From: Actinomycetota bacterium
GTDB lineage: Bacteria > Actinomycetota > Actinomycetes > Streptosporangiales > Streptosporangiaceae
Length of the DNA stretch: 33,682 bases
Direction of reading: 5' to 3'
Assembly: GCA_027313705.1 (NCBI GenBank)
Contig: DAHVDE010000033.1
Location: forward strand, 1-33,682
Below, one piece after another: positions 24,237-33,135 of the stretch. Below the pieces are notes generated by a model. It had not been told where the DNA came from. It made no database searches and was given only the letters and a program-made list of their open reading frames with translations. The position numbers and the translations under genes were made by a program. How positions within the stretch are numbered: the stretch's first letter is position 1; the number at the start of each line of letters is the position of its first letter.

Positions 24237-24947
24237 TCAGGCGGCGAGCGGGAACCCGGCCTGGGTGAACAGCGCGGCGAAGGTGGTGCGAACTAGCTCG
24301 CGGGCGCGCAGCGGACTCAGGCCCAGGTCAGTACGCAATGACTCCCAGAATGACCAGATGCTGATCGCGTGCAGCGCTTCGACAAGCTGGTCGCGCTGCC
24401 TGCCGGACAGCTTGTCGAGCTCGGGCGCGAATACCAGTTCAAGCTCGGCCAGGCCGGCCGCGACCTTCTTCTTATGGTCAGAGCGCAGATCGGCCGACGA
24501 AGGCTGGGAGATCCTGGCCGCGCGCCAGGTCGGCGTCATCTCCTCAAGCACGTGAGCACGCTGATTGACGAACGTGTCGACGCGGGCGGCGAGCGGCTGG
24601 TCGGGCTCGATCTTGCGCACCAGGGACCTGAGGATCTCGGTGTCCCGCTTCACCGACTCGACCAGCAGCGCTTCCATGTCGGTGAACTGCTGCCAGACCG
24701 TACGCAATGACACCCCGGCCCGCTCGGCGATCCTCGGTGCCGTCGGGCGCAGGTCACCCTCGGCGTGCAGCGCCCGCATGGCGCTGATGATCGCCCGCCT
24801 CGTGCGGTGCGACCGTGCGGCCCGGCCGTCGGCCGGTTCCGCTGGCTCAGGCACGCCCAGCAGCTCAGCGTCGCTGAGCCAGTCACTGGCCGCTCCTGCG
24901 GTCGAGTCAGGTGAGTCAGGCGAGTTCAGTGCGGCCTCTTGGCGCAA
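24237..24947 (-). CDS. TetR-family transcriptional regulator
   Basis: The protein has up to 236 residues. The start is uncertain: the frame opens at TTG 24947, and a GTG (VPEPAEP) about 31 codons in is an alternative. The TetR helix-turn-helix is RRAIISAMRALHAEGDLRPT, then IAERAGVSLRTVWQQFTDME at about 72-91. The C-terminal ligand domain is helical and typical in length. It is upstream of, and on the same strand as, the MFS gene and the MBL hydrolase. The palindrome at 24134-24148 is its probable site. Ligand unknown; a substrate of the transporter or hydrolase is the likely inducer. Confidence 0.9.
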   Translation of the reverse strand: MRQEAALNSPDSPDSTAGAASDWLSDAELLGVPEPAEPADGRAARSHRTRRAIISAMRALHAEGDLRPTAPRIAERAGVSLRTVWQQFTDMEALLVESVKRDTEILRSLVRKIEPDQPLAARVDTFVNQRAHVLEEMTPTWRAARISQPSSADLRSDHKKKVAAGLAELELVFAPELDKLSGRQRDQLVEALHAISIWSFWESLRTDLGLSPLRARELVRTTFAALFTQAGFPLAA

Positions 24948-25039
24948 CGCGGACTCCGAGAAGCTCTACGGGGCGCGGCCCCCGGTGACAGAACGCGACC
25001 GGGCCGGCCGTGACCAGGCCCGGCCCGACGTATACCAGG

Positions 25040-26212
25040 TCATCTTAATGCGGCCCGCGCACCAACTCGGCAGCGGCTCCTGCCCGCCGCCACCGAGGTG
25101 AGCAGCTCGCCGAGCGCGCGGCCGCCGCGGTCCCAGGTCGCGGCGGCCGCCACCGCCGCACCCAGGCGTACTCGCCGGGTCACGGCAGGACCGCCGCGCA
25201 CCGCCTCGGCTAGCGCCGCGGCCCAGGCGGCAGGATCAGCCGGCGGCACCAGCGCCGCGGCCCCGGCGCACACCTCGCGAAGCACCGGAATGTCGCTGGC
25301 CACCACGGGCAAGGCCGCAGCCATCGCCTCGAGCGCCGGCAGCCCGAACCCCTCGGCCAGGGATGGCAGCGCGAACGCCGAAGCCGCCGCGTACACCGAG
25401 GGCAGGTGCTCGTCGGCCAAGAACGGCACCAGCCTGACCCGCGCACCAAGCCCGAGCAAGGCGATCAGGGCCGGCGCTGGGGACTTGAACGCCGGATCGA
25501 GACATCCCGCGATGACCAGGCTGACCTCGCCGGGAAGCAGGCTCATCGCCCGGATCAAGATCTCGTAGTTCTTGTGCGGGCGGTGCGCGCCGACCGCGAG
25601 CACGAACCGCGCGGGCAGGTCATACCGCCGTCTGGCCGCAGCGACGTCCCGCTCGGTTACGGCATGAAACCTGACGGCGTCAACCCCGTTCGGGATCACT
25701 GCGACGTGGCGAATCGCCGGATAATGCTGGCGGACCTGAAAAGAACTAGCAGTCGTCGGCGTGGTGACGGCGCTGGCACGACGCAGCGCCGCTCCGGTGA
25801 CGATCTTGAAGCCGAGCTGGCGGTAGCGGCCGCCGGCGAAGGCACGGTCGGCTTCGATCGTGGCGTCGTGGGCGGTCACCACCACCGGGCAGGGGCAAAT
25901 CGGCGGGACGAACATGGGGTAAGGCGCCCACAGGACGGCGGCACGGGCGGCACGGATCAGCCGGGCCAGCTCGGCGGCGCGGTGCACCGCGCCGAGCGTG
26001 ATGTCCGTGCCGATCAGCTCGGCCTTCGCCGCCAGCCCGGCCAGCGGGAACAACTGCGTCCTGGCCGGGTTGACCAGGACGCGCACCGCCAGGTCGGCGG
26101 GTACGCCGCTGAGATGCCCTGCGAGCATCATCGCCGATCTGGCCAGCCCGTACGCGCCGGGCATGCCGTTCACCCGCGCATCGATGAGCACGGCGGGGCG
26201 ATCAGCGTTCAT
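25040..26212 (-). CDS. GT4-family glycosyltransferase (group 1)
   Basis: The protein has 390 residues from ATG 26212, where the conserved N-terminal strand (RPAVLIDARVNGMPGAYG) begins; the open frame to 26422 would overlap the next gene's start and has no homologous content. GT-B fold: the C-terminal nucleotide-sugar domain has VIPNGVDAVRF, FVLAVGAHRPHKNYEILIRAM, and the E-x7-E-type motif SLAEGFGLPALEAMAAALPVVASDIPVLREV. These match mannosyl/rhamnosyl-type GT4 enzymes. Acceptor and donor are unknown. It is divergent from the GT4-GT28 operon with about 210 bases between starts. This suggests one shared promoter region and perhaps one glycoconjugate pathway. Confidence 0.9.
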   Translation of the reverse strand: MNADRPAVLIDARVNGMPGAYGLARSAMMLAGHLSGVPADLAVRVLVNPARTQLFPLAGLAAKAELIGTDITLGAVHRAAELARLIRAARAAVLWAPYPMFVPPICPCPVVVTAHDATIEADRAFAGGRYRQLGFKIVTGAALRRASAVTTPTTASSFQVRQHYPAIRHVAVIPNGVDAVRFHAVTERDVAAARRRYDLPARFVLAVGAHRPHKNYEILIRAMSLLPGEVSLVIAGCLDPAFKSPAPALIALLGLGARVRLVPFLADEHLPSVYAAASAFALPSLAEGFGLPALEAMAAALPVVASDIPVLREVCAGAAALVPPADPAAWAAALAEAVRGGPAVTRRVRLGAAVAAAATWDRGGRALGELLTSVAAGRSRCRVGARAALR

Positions 26213-26421
26213 GCAGGCAAGGTACCTGTACGGCCGGCCAGCGGACCGGCGAGGACACCCGCGCAACGGCGTCATGTCACCGTGGCGCCGCTTCCATTCG
26301 TGCTGTTGTTCAGCTATCTGTTCAACAAGACCGTTAACCTTCGCTGTCATGACGACTACCGCGAAAACGGACCCTCGCCGGCCTGACCGTGGCTGACCGC
26401 GCAACCACGCGGATCGCGGCA

Positions 26422-27588
26422 ATGCGGATCATCGTGGTCACCGACCAGTACGCACCGATGGTGGGTGGCGTCCCCGCAGTGACCCGAGGGCTCGCGGTCG
26501 GCCTGGCCAGGCGCGGGCATGCGGTGACCGTACTCGCGCCGAGCGCGGGGGTGCGGAACGCCGCCGTCATGGACGGCCCGACGCGGGTGCGCTACCTCGG
26601 CTCTGTCCCCTGGCCCTGGTATCCGGGCATGCGGGTCGCACGGATCCCGGTACGGGCCGTGCACAGGTACATCTCGGCCGCGGCTCCTGACGTCGTCCAC
26701 ATCCATTCACCGGTCGTGCTCGGCGTGCTCGCCAGCAGGAGGGCCGTGCGCAGCGGCGTGCCTGTCATATATACAAACCATTATTTGCCAGCAAATTTCG
26801 CCGGTACCGCGGGCGACGGCTCGCCACTGCTCAAGACCTGGTTCTACTCGTGGGTAGTTGGCTTCGCCAATCGCTGCGGCTATGTCACGGCGCCGAGCGA
26901 GACCGCGCTAGGGCTGCTCGCCGAGCGCGGTCTTCAGGCGCCTTCCGGTGTCATCTCCAACGGCGTCGACCTCGAGAAGTTCCGTCCTGGCCCGCCTGAC
27001 CCTGCGCTGGCCAGGCGGTACGGGCTCAGCCTGCACCGGCCCGTAGTGCTGTCAGTCGGCAGGCTGAGCCCGGAAAAGCGCCTTGATGTCCTGCTCGATG
27101 CGGCCAGGCGGCTGGTTGCCTCCGCTCAGTTCGTCGTCGTCGGGGCCGGACCGCAGGAGACGGCGCTGCGGGCCTCGGCCGCCAGGGCCGGAATCGCGGA
27201 CCTGGTCACTTTCCTCGGGCACGTTCCCGACGCCGACCTGCCCGGCGTGTACCGGCTGGGTACCGTATTCGCGATCTCCTCGCAGGCCGAACTGCAGAGC
27301 CTGGCGACCATGGAGGCGATGGCCTGCGGTCTGCCCATCGTGGCGGCCGACGCCTACGCGCTATCTGAACTGGTCACTCACGGCGCCAACGGCTATTTGT
27401 TCGCGAGCGGCCAGGGCGCGGAACTGGCCGGGTACCTGGACAACCTGCTCGTTGACGAGAACCTGCGCCTGGCAATGGGCAGGGAAAGCCTGCGCGTCAT
27501 CGCCAGCCATGGGCGGGAATCGACGCTGGCGCAGTGGGAATCGGTTTACGCTCTTATGGCCGGAAAATATCTTCGAGCGGCAGCATAA
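26422..27588 (+). CDS. GT4-family glycosyltransferase (diacylglycerol/PI-mannosyl type)
   Basis: The protein has 388 residues from ATG 26422 (MRIIVVTDQYAPMVGGVPAV, the usual beginning of this family). GTG 26389 would add 11 residues; neither start has a strong ribosome-binding site. Features are a Gly-rich acceptor loop, DVVHIHSP, YTNHYLPANF, ISNGVDLEKFRPG, SVGRLSPEKRLDVLLDA, and the C-terminal SQAELQSLATMEAMACGLPIVAADAY catalytic segment. It resembles actinobacterial and firmicute enzymes that glycosylate diacylglycerol or phosphatidylinositol. The next gene, 13 bases on, is a GT28 enzyme of the monogalactosyldiacylglycerol synthase type. The pair probably builds a glycolipid at the inner membrane face. 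Confidence 0.9.
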   Translation: MRIIVVTDQYAPMVGGVPAVTRGLAVGLARRGHAVTVLAPSAGVRNAAVMDGPTRVRYLGSVPWPWYPGMRVARIPVRAVHRYISAAAPDVVHIHSPVVLGVLASRRAVRSGVPVIYTNHYLPANFAGTAGDGSPLLKTWFYSWVVGFANRCGYVTAPSETALGLLAERGLQAPSGVISNGVDLEKFRPGPPDPALARRYGLSLHRPVVLSVGRLSPEKRLDVLLDAARRLVASAQFVVVGAGPQETALRASAARAGIADLVTFLGHVPDADLPGVYRLGTVFAISSQAELQSLATMEAMACGLPIVAADAYALSELVTHGANGYLFASGQGAELAGYLDNLLVDENLRLAMGRESLRVIASHGRESTLAQWESVYALMAGKYLRAAA

Positions 27589-27601
27589 AGGCCAGGCGCC
27601 A

Positions 27602-28819
27602 ATGACGAAGCAGGATGCCGATTCTCAGGTGCCGCTGCTGTTCCTCGTCTCCGACACCGGCGGCGGGCACCGGAGCGCGGCGTTCGCCGTCAGTCAGGCA
27701 CTGGAGCTCAGCTACCCTGGCCGGTTCGCCCCGGTCATCGAGGATCCGCTCCGCCAGGGCGGCGCCCCGGCACGGCTGCGCTGGGTGACGGCACTCTACG
27801 GGCCGGGGATCAGGCTCACCCCGTGGCTGTGGGGCGCGTTCTGGCACTCGTCCAATGCCCGTCAGACGTTCCGCCTGTACGAGCAGGCGCTGTTCGCGCC
27901 GGTGTACCGTACGGTCAGCGAAGCGGTCGCCAGGCACCGGCCGGCGCTTATCGTGTCCTTCCACGCGATGACTTCGCGCCCGGCGGTGCGAGCCAGGGCC
28001 AGGAACGCCAGCCTGCCGCCTGCGCTGGTGATCACCGTGATCACGGACCTGGTCACCCCGCACCAGGCGTGGCGCTACGGCGGGGTCGACATGATCGTGG
28101 TGCCTTCCGCCGCGGTGCGGACCCGCTGCCAGCTCGACGGAATCGCGCCGGAACGCCTCGTCGACCTCGGGCTCCCTGTCAGGGCCGAGTTCGGCGCCTG
28201 GCCTGCGGAGCCTCGCGACCGTGCCGCGCTGCGGCGCTCGCTCGGAGTCAGCGAAGACCGGTTCTTCGTGGTGGTACTCGGCGGCGCTGAAGGCTCAGGC
28301 GACCTGGCCAGGCGCGCCGCCGCGCTTGTCGGCCGGCTCGACGACATCGAGGTCGCGGCCTTGTGCGGGCGCAACGCAGGCGCCAGGCGGCGGCTCACCA
28401 GGCTGGCAGGCAAGGCGGGCGGCAGGCTTGTGGTCAAGGGCTTCGTCGACAACATGGCCGACTGGCTGCACGCGGCCGACATCGTGGTCAGCAAGGCCGG
28501 GCCGGGGACCATCGCCGAGGCCACCGCCTGCGGGGCGCCGCTGATCCTGACCTCGTACGTGCCGGGCCAGGAGCGGGGCAACGCGGACTACGTGGCCAGG
28601 GCCGGCGCCGGGTGCTATCAGCCGACCCTGCGCGGGCTGGTCGCCGAGATCAGCGCCTTGCGCCAGGACCCGGCCAGGCTAGCCGCGATGCGGGCCGCCT
28701 CGGCCGGCCTCGGCAGGCCGGCGGCGGCACTCGACATCGCCGCACTGATCGCCAGCCTGGCCGGCCGCGGCCGGGCTAGCGCCGGCCGGGCCCTGAACGG
28801 TCAAGGCGGAACCAGGTAA
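27602..28819 (+). CDS. GT28 glycosyltransferase, MGDG-synthase/UgtP type
   Basis: The protein has 405 residues. ATG 27602 comes 13 bases after the GT4 stop; a longer frame beginning inside that gene is rejected. The N-terminal MGDG-synthase-like domain starts with LFLVSDTGGGHRSAAFAVSQALE, the GGGH acceptor loop of processive diacylglycerol glycosyltransferases, and VSFHAMTSRPAV. The C-terminal donor domain has VVVLGGAEGSGDL, then GFVDNMADWLHAADIVVSKAGPGTIAEATACGAPLILTSYVPGQERGNADYV. These are the expected GT28 sugar-nucleotide motifs. It transfers hexose to diacylglycerol or a glycolipid made by the GT4 enzyme (inferred). Its 3' end overlaps the convergent ABC transporter gene by 44 bases. 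Confidence 0.9.
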   Translation: MTKQDADSQVPLLFLVSDTGGGHRSAAFAVSQALELSYPGRFAPVIEDPLRQGGAPARLRWVTALYGPGIRLTPWLWGAFWHSSNARQTFRLYEQALFAPVYRTVSEAVARHRPALIVSFHAMTSRPAVRARARNASLPPALVITVITDLVTPHQAWRYGGVDMIVVPSAAVRTRCQLDGIAPERLVDLGLPVRAEFGAWPAEPRDRAALRRSLGVSEDRFFVVVLGGAEGSGDLARRAAALVGRLDDIEVAALCGRNAGARRRLTRLAGKAGGRLVVKGFVDNMADWLHAADIVVSKAGPGTIAEATACGAPLILTSYVPGQERGNADYVARAGAGCYQPTLRGLVAEISALRQDPARLAAMRAASAGLGRPAAALDIAALIASLAGRGRASAGRALNGQGGTR

Positions 28820-31142
28820 GCGCGGCGAAGGCGGCGCCGAGCAAGGCCGCGAGCACGATGTTCAGCAGCCAGGTCTGGGCGTTGTGGTTCCAGATCGGGT
28901 CAGGACCAGAGCCAGGCGGCGGCGGTGTGACCACGTTCAGGTTCGTGGTGGACGCCGCCGCTCCGAAACCCCACCTCGATGGAGACAGCCACGCCACCTG
29001 CTCCAGTCCCGCCTTGCCGTTCAGGCGGAACACGCCGCCGCTGAGCACGACCTCGAAAAGGACCACGACTACCATGAGCGGCAGGGTCTTGTCCGAGGTG
29101 CTGACGGCCGCGGAGATGAGCAGCCCGGCCGCCATCGAGGCGACCGCGAGCACCGCGATCGCCAGCATGATCTCTTCGAGCGGGAACGCGCTCGCCAGCG
29201 CACCGTTCGGCGGCAGCGGCCGGCCAGCCAGGCTGATCAGGACGAGCACCACGGCTTGCACGGCGCTGATCACGCCGAGCACGACCAGCTTGGACCACAG
29301 GTAGGCGCCGGCAGAAAGGCCGGCGGCCCGTTCCCTGGTATAGATCGGCCGTTCCTTGACGATCTCCCGCACCGCGTTCGACACCCCGGTCAGGCAGGCC
29401 GCCATGATCAAGATGAGCAGTACCTGGATCGCGTTGCCGTTACCGCGGGGGACGGCAACCAGCCCGCGGGGGTCGGGAATCACCCGGACCACGATGCCGA
29501 GGATGATCGGGAGCAGCGCGATCACCGCCGCGTAGTTGCGGTCCGAGCCGATGACCGCCAGGTAGCGCCTTACCAGCGTGAATAGCTGTGACAGGCGGTC
29601 AGAAGGCGGCGGGGCCTGCCGCGTGGCGGGCCCTCGGCGGCGCAGCACCCGCTGGGTGAAGTCACCAGGCTCCTGGCTGATGTACTGCCGGTAGTAGGCA
29701 GAGGCGCGGTACTGCGCCGCCCAGTCCCTGTCTGGCTGGTCCTCGAAAGCGCGGAACACGTGCGCCCAGCTTGGCTGGCCGAAATGCTTGAGGCCTTCGG
29801 CCGGCGGCCCGAAGTAGGCGACCTTGCCGCCTGGCACCAGCACCAGGAGCCGGTCGCAGACGTGCAGGTTCGCCACGCTGTGGGTGACGACGATGACCGT
29901 GCGCCCGTCGCGGGCCAGCCCTGACATCATCTCCATCACCGACATGTCGAGACCGGGATCGAGCCCGGACGTCGGCTCGTCGAGGAACAGCAATGACGGC
30001 TTGGTCAGCAACTCGAGTGCGACGTTGACTCGCTTTTGCTGGCCGCCTGACAGTGACGAGGCGCGGGTGTCGGCATGCTTGGTCAGCGAAAGCTCGGCGA
30101 GCACTTCCTCGATCCGCCGCTCCCGCTCGGCCTTGCTCGTGTCCTTGGGGAACCGCAGTTCCGCAGCGTACCTGAGCGCGCGGCGCGCCGACAGCTGGGT
30201 GTGCAGGATGTTCTCCTGCGGAACCAGGCCGATGCGGTGCCTGAGCTGGTCATAGTTGGCGTAGAGGTCGCGGTCGTCGTAGTAGACGGTGCCTTGGGTC
30301 GCGGGCCGGAGGCCGGTAAGCGCGCCGAGCAGGGTCGACTTGCCCGCGCCGCTCGGCCCGATGACGCCGAGCAGGCAGCGCTCGCCGAGCGGGAAGCTGA
30401 CGTCATCGAGTATCACCTTGCCGTTCGGCAGCCGCACGGTGAGCCCGCGAGCGTCGAGCGACACGTCACCTGAGTCGATGAACTCCTGCAACTGGTCGCC
30501 GACCATGTGATAGCTCGCGCTGCCGACGCCGATCACGTCACGCTCGCTGACTACCGCCGAGGTCACGCGCTGGCCGTTCACGTAAGTGCCGTTGGAGCTG
30601 CCGAGATCCGCGATCTCGTAACCGCCGGCCGCCAGCTTGCGAAGCTCTGCGTGATGCCGGGAAACCAGCAGATCCGCGACCACGATGTCGTTATCTGCGG
30701 CGCGGCCGATCCTCAGCACCTTGACCGGCAGCCGCATGACCTGGCTCGGCGCCCGCTCCGCGCCCGGGCGCCGAGAGCCTGGCAGGCCGCCCGGCGGGGC
30801 CTGGGCCGCCGGTCCTGGTGCAATCGAGAACAGCACGACTGGACCGTCGCCGACCGAGCCGAGCCAGACCTGACAGGCCCCTGTGATCGCGAACTGGCGA
30901 ATCCGCTCCGAGCCCGCGAACGTGCCGTTGGTGCTGCCCTTGTCCACGAGCACCCACTGCCCGCCGTTCACCTGAAGCAGCGCGTGCTCCCAGGAGACCC
31001 TGGGATCGGCGACGACAATGTCGCTCCGCGGATCACGGCCGATCTTGTAGCTGCGCCCTGGCGCCAGCGTACGGTCCGAGCCACTGGAGCGGACCATGAG
31101 CACGGGGGCAGCACGCGGAGACACAGCACGCTCGGTTGTCAC
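28776..31142 (-). CDS. FHA-FHA-ABC transporter fusion (Rv1747-like)
   Basis: The protein has 788 residues from GTG 31142; the frame continues to an ATG at 31190. The GTG is preferred because TATAGT (31154-31149) looks like its -10 box about seven bases upstream, implying a leaderless mRNA. Two FHA domains (about 25-120 and 140-215) each keep the phosphothreonine-binding pattern: GRDPRSD...SWEH...STNGT and GRAADND...SRHH...SSNGT. The ABC domain has Walker A GPSGAGKST (about 262-270), signature LSGGQQKR, Walker B LLFLDEPTSGLD, and H-loop VVTHS. Six membrane helices follow (ABC2/ABCG type). The mycobacterial homologue Rv1747 is controlled by Ser/Thr kinase PknF. Export of a glycolipid fits the neighbouring glycosyltransferases, but is inferred. 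Confidence 0.92.
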   Translation of the reverse strand: MTTERAVSPRAAPVLMVRSSGSDRTLAPGRSYKIGRDPRSDIVVADPRVSWEHALLQVNGGQWVLVDKGSTNGTFAGSERIRQFAITGACQVWLGSVGDGPVVLFSIAPGPAAQAPPGGLPGSRRPGAERAPSQVMRLPVKVLRIGRAADNDIVVADLLVSRHHAELRKLAAGGYEIADLGSSNGTYVNGQRVTSAVVSERDVIGVGSASYHMVGDQLQEFIDSGDVSLDARGLTVRLPNGKVILDDVSFPLGERCLLGVIGPSGAGKSTLLGALTGLRPATQGTVYYDDRDLYANYDQLRHRIGLVPQENILHTQLSARRALRYAAELRFPKDTSKAERERRIEEVLAELSLTKHADTRASSLSGGQQKRVNVALELLTKPSLLFLDEPTSGLDPGLDMSVMEMMSGLARDGRTVIVVTHSVANLHVCDRLLVLVPGGKVAYFGPPAEGLKHFGQPSWAHVFRAFEDQPDRDWAAQYRASAYYRQYISQEPGDFTQRVLRRRGPATRQAPPPSDRLSQLFTLVRRYLAVIGSDRNYAAVIALLPIILGIVVRVIPDPRGLVAVPRGNGNAIQVLLILIMAACLTGVSNAVREIVKERPIYTRERAAGLSAGAYLWSKLVVLGVISAVQAVVLVLISLAGRPLPPNGALASAFPLEEIMLAIAVLAVASMAAGLLISAAVSTSDKTLPLMVVVVLFEVVLSGGVFRLNGKAGLEQVAWLSPSRWGFGAAASTTNLNVVTPPPPGSGPDPIWNHNAQTWLLNIVLAALLGAAFAALTWFRLDRSGPGRR

Positions 31143-31148
31143 CTGACT

Positions 31149-31154
31149 ACTATA
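31149..31154 (-). promoter_or_regulatory. Candidate -10 box for the FHA-ABC gene
   Basis: TATAGT on the minus strand lies six bases before GTG 31142, so transcription would begin at or next to the start codon. The -35 position (TTTTTA at 17-bp spacing) is poor. Together with the AT-rich patch GATTTTTAA upstream, this favours a leaderless start. Confidence 0.5.
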
Positions 31155-31217
31155 GAGCGCATCGCGTCCGTTAAAAATCACCAAGAACATGACATCGGCC
31201 AGTCGGCACTCTGCTGC

Positions 31218-31874
31218 TCAGGCCAGGTGCGAGGTGTCGTTGAAGGTACGGACGAACCAGTCGTCCCCGGTAATGACAACCCTGGAAATGGACGCGTTCT
31301 CCGACCTGGTGAAGGCGAACGGCCTGGCACCGGTGGCCAGCGAAAGCACCCGGCCGATGACGCCGCCGTGGGTGAAGGCGGCTACCCGCTGCCCTTCGCG
31401 CCCGATTGCCAGGTTCTCGATGGCGGCGCGGACCCGGTCGGTGAACTCCGAATCCGGCTCAGCGTCAGGTATCACGTCCCAGCGTTCTTCCGCGAAGACG
31501 CGCTTGGCGACGGGATGACCTTCGGCGACCATTTTCCGGTACTTGCCGCCTTCCCATATCCCCAGGTTGACCTCGCGCAGACCTGGTACGACCTGCGGCT
31601 CAAGGCCAAGGGCAGCGGCGAGCGGCGCCGCCGTCTGTACCGTGCGGCGCAAGTTCGTGACGTAGATGGCGTCGACGCCGGCGGTCGCCAGCCGCGCGCA
31701 GACCGAAAGCGCCTGTTGCTGGCCGAGCGGAGACAACTCAGGGTCACCCTGCCCGGACACGAGCGGGAACAAGGTGCCGTCCCGATAAGGAGCGGACTGG
31801 CCGTGCCTGACCAGGAACAGATCAACGGCTTCCGGCGGAACCTGGAACTTGCCCTGCGGGTAAATGCTGGTCAC
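31218..31874 (-). CDS. Histidine phosphatase family protein
   Basis: The protein has 218 residues from GTG 31874; GTG 31928, overlapping the upstream gene, is an alternative and neither has a clear ribosome-binding site. The phosphoglycerate-mutase-like fold has the catalytic LVRHGQS motif (with the His nucleophile), LSPLGQQQALSVCARL, the Arg in VTNLRRTVQTA, Glu in GLREVNLGIWEG, and the second His in VAAFTHGGVIGRVL. All active-site residues are present. Substrates in this family range from sugar phosphates to mutase intermediates; none is indicated here. It lies just downstream of the YjbR/MmcQ gene on the same strand. Confidence 0.88.
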   Translation of the reverse strand: MTSIYPQGKFQVPPEAVDLFLVRHGQSAPYRDGTLFPLVSGQGDPELSPLGQQQALSVCARLATAGVDAIYVTNLRRTVQTAAPLAAALGLEPQVVPGLREVNLGIWEGGKYRKMVAEGHPVAKRVFAEERWDVIPDAEPDSEFTDRVRAAIENLAIGREGQRVAAFTHGGVIGRVLSLATGARPFAFTRSENASISRVVITGDDWFVRTFNDTSHLA

Positions 31875-31900
31875 AAGCCACGCATAATATCCGCGCCCGC

Positions 31901-32245
31901 TCAGGTGCGGCCCGAGCGCATCCGCCACGCGTCGGTGACGAGCTCGGCCAGCCGGCCCGCGGCTACCTCGCCCAGCCGCAGCAGCACAACCGGCCAGTCA
32001 CCGTAGCCAGGGGCGGTGAAGAATGTCTTCGGCTCGCCGAGCAGCAGCGCCTGCTTCTCTGCCTCGTCGCCCACATAGAGCACGGCGACGTCGGTCCTGA
32101 TGGCGCGCGGCTTGCCTGGGACCCGCTCCGGATAGGACCAGACGAATCCGTGCCCGCCTACCCTGAAATCGAAACCGTCACAGTCGATCTCCTCGACATC
32201 TGGCAGGGCAAGCGCGAGTCGGCGCACATCCTCAGCATCAGCCAC
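31901..32245 (-). CDS. MmcQ/YjbR family DNA-binding-like protein
   Basis: The protein has 114 residues from GTG 32245, with GGAGGA five bases upstream. The MmcQ/YjbR fold is recognised from the N-terminal DVRRLALALPDVEE, the beta strand GFVWSYPERV, and the C-terminal GYGDWPVVLLRLGEVAAGRLAELVTDAWR. The fold resembles a double-wing DNA-binding domain, but a regulatory role is not established for the family. It is probably co-transcribed with the histidine phosphatase downstream. Confidence 0.88.
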   Translation of the reverse strand: MADAEDVRRLALALPDVEEIDCDGFDFRVGGHGFVWSYPERVPGKPRAIRTDVAVLYVGDEAEKQALLLGEPKTFFTAPGYGDWPVVLLRLGEVAAGRLAELVTDAWRMRSGRT

Positions 32246-32301
32246 GCAATTCCTCCGGGTCAGCTCCCCTGGAACTGAAAGCTACCTGGGGGCAGTGACA
32301 G

Positions 32302-32955
32302 TCACGGGACAGCGGCGGCTAAATCCGCCTGCGAGTCGCTGCGCAGCGACTCGATCACGCTGGCGACATGGCGGCGCATGGCCCGTTCGGCGGCTGGCGC
32401 GTCCCTGGCCTCGATGGCGTCGACGATCGCCTCGTCCTGGGCCAGCGACATGGCCTGGCGGCCGGGTACCAGGGAGAGCATGAACGCCTGGCGTGCCATC
32501 TGGGCCCGCAGCCGCTCGATGATGCTGGCTGCGGTCTCATGTGCGGCGATCCGCCTGACCAGCGCATGCAGCCTGGCGTCGGCCTCGCTGTAGCGGACCA
32601 GCTCACCTGAGCCTGCGGCGTGCCGAAGCTGGGTGATGATCTCGCGCAAGTCCGCTATGTCGGCGGGCGTCGCGCGCTCGGCGGCGCGGGCGGCGGTGAG
32701 CCCTTCGAGCAGCTGGCGAACCTCGGTGATCTCGATTGCCTCTTCGATCGAAATCGCCCTGACCCGCGCGCCCCTGTGCCGCTGCACGTCGACGAGTCCC
32801 TCGCTGGCCAGGACAGGGATGGCCGCCCTGACGGCGAACCGGCTGCTGCAAAACCGCTCGCACAGGTCGATCTCCACGAGCCGCTGGCCCGCGACGAACT
32901 CTCCCCGCAAGATCGCGTCCCGCAAGGCGTCGAGCACGGCGCTGTCGTCGGCCAC
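32302..32955 (-). CDS. GntR-family regulator, FadR/FCD subgroup
   Basis: The protein has 217 residues from GTG 32955, with GGAGAG about seven bases upstream. The N-terminal winged helix is LRDAILRGEFVAGQRLVEIDLCERF, then SSRFAVRAAIPVLASEGLVDVQRHRGARV. The C-terminal all-helical FCD domain (about 75-210) keeps Asp and His of the first metal motif (ADARLHALV) and the last His (RRHVASVIES). The middle His normally preceding AIVDAI is Asp here, so metal or ligand binding may be altered. Ligands of this subgroup are usually carboxylic acids. The palindrome 33037-33052 upstream is a candidate operator. The adjacent gene is a broken ABC ATPase, so its original target may be lost. Confidence 0.9.
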   Translation of the reverse strand: MADDSAVLDALRDAILRGEFVAGQRLVEIDLCERFCSSRFAVRAAIPVLASEGLVDVQRHRGARVRAISIEEAIEITEVRQLLEGLTAARAAERATPADIADLREIITQLRHAAGSGELVRYSEADARLHALVRRIAAHETAASIIERLRAQMARQAFMLSLVPGRQAMSLAQDEAIVDAIEARDAPAAERAMRRHVASVIESLRSDSQADLAAAVP

Positions 32956-33026
32956 TTGCTAGCTCTCCCCGGTGCTTTCTGGCGGATCAGAAGTTGGGTT
33001 TTCCTGAGCCGCAGCCGGCCAGGTGT

Positions 33027-33055
33027 TTGTCAGCGCATATTGGCGACAATATATT
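33027..33055 (+). promoter_or_regulatory. Promoter-like sequence overlapping a 16-bp palindrome
   Basis: On the plus strand TTGTCA (33027-33032) and TATATT (33050-33055) are separated by exactly 17 bases, close to a sigma-70 type promoter. The palindrome ATATTG-GCGA-CAATAT (33037-33052) overlaps it. The site is about 80 bp upstream of the gntR start and is a candidate GntR operator. No intact plus-strand gene follows within the next 600 bases. Confidence 0.5.
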
Positions 33056-33135
33056 CAGCAACCTGGCCACGATAGAGTCGGCCAGGGACGCTGGTCAAGC
33101 CGCAGGTGATGGGGCGGTGCCGCCCGCAGGCTCGG

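Noticed and set aside
26306-26328. TTGTT/AACAA inverted repeat between the divergent glycosyltransferases
   Set aside because: Only five paired bases with a 13-base gap; too weak to call an operator.
30507-32006. 499-codon plus-strand frame antisense to the FHA-ABC and phosphatase genes
   Set aside because: It covers two well-supported minus-strand genes and has no domain; it is a GC shadow.
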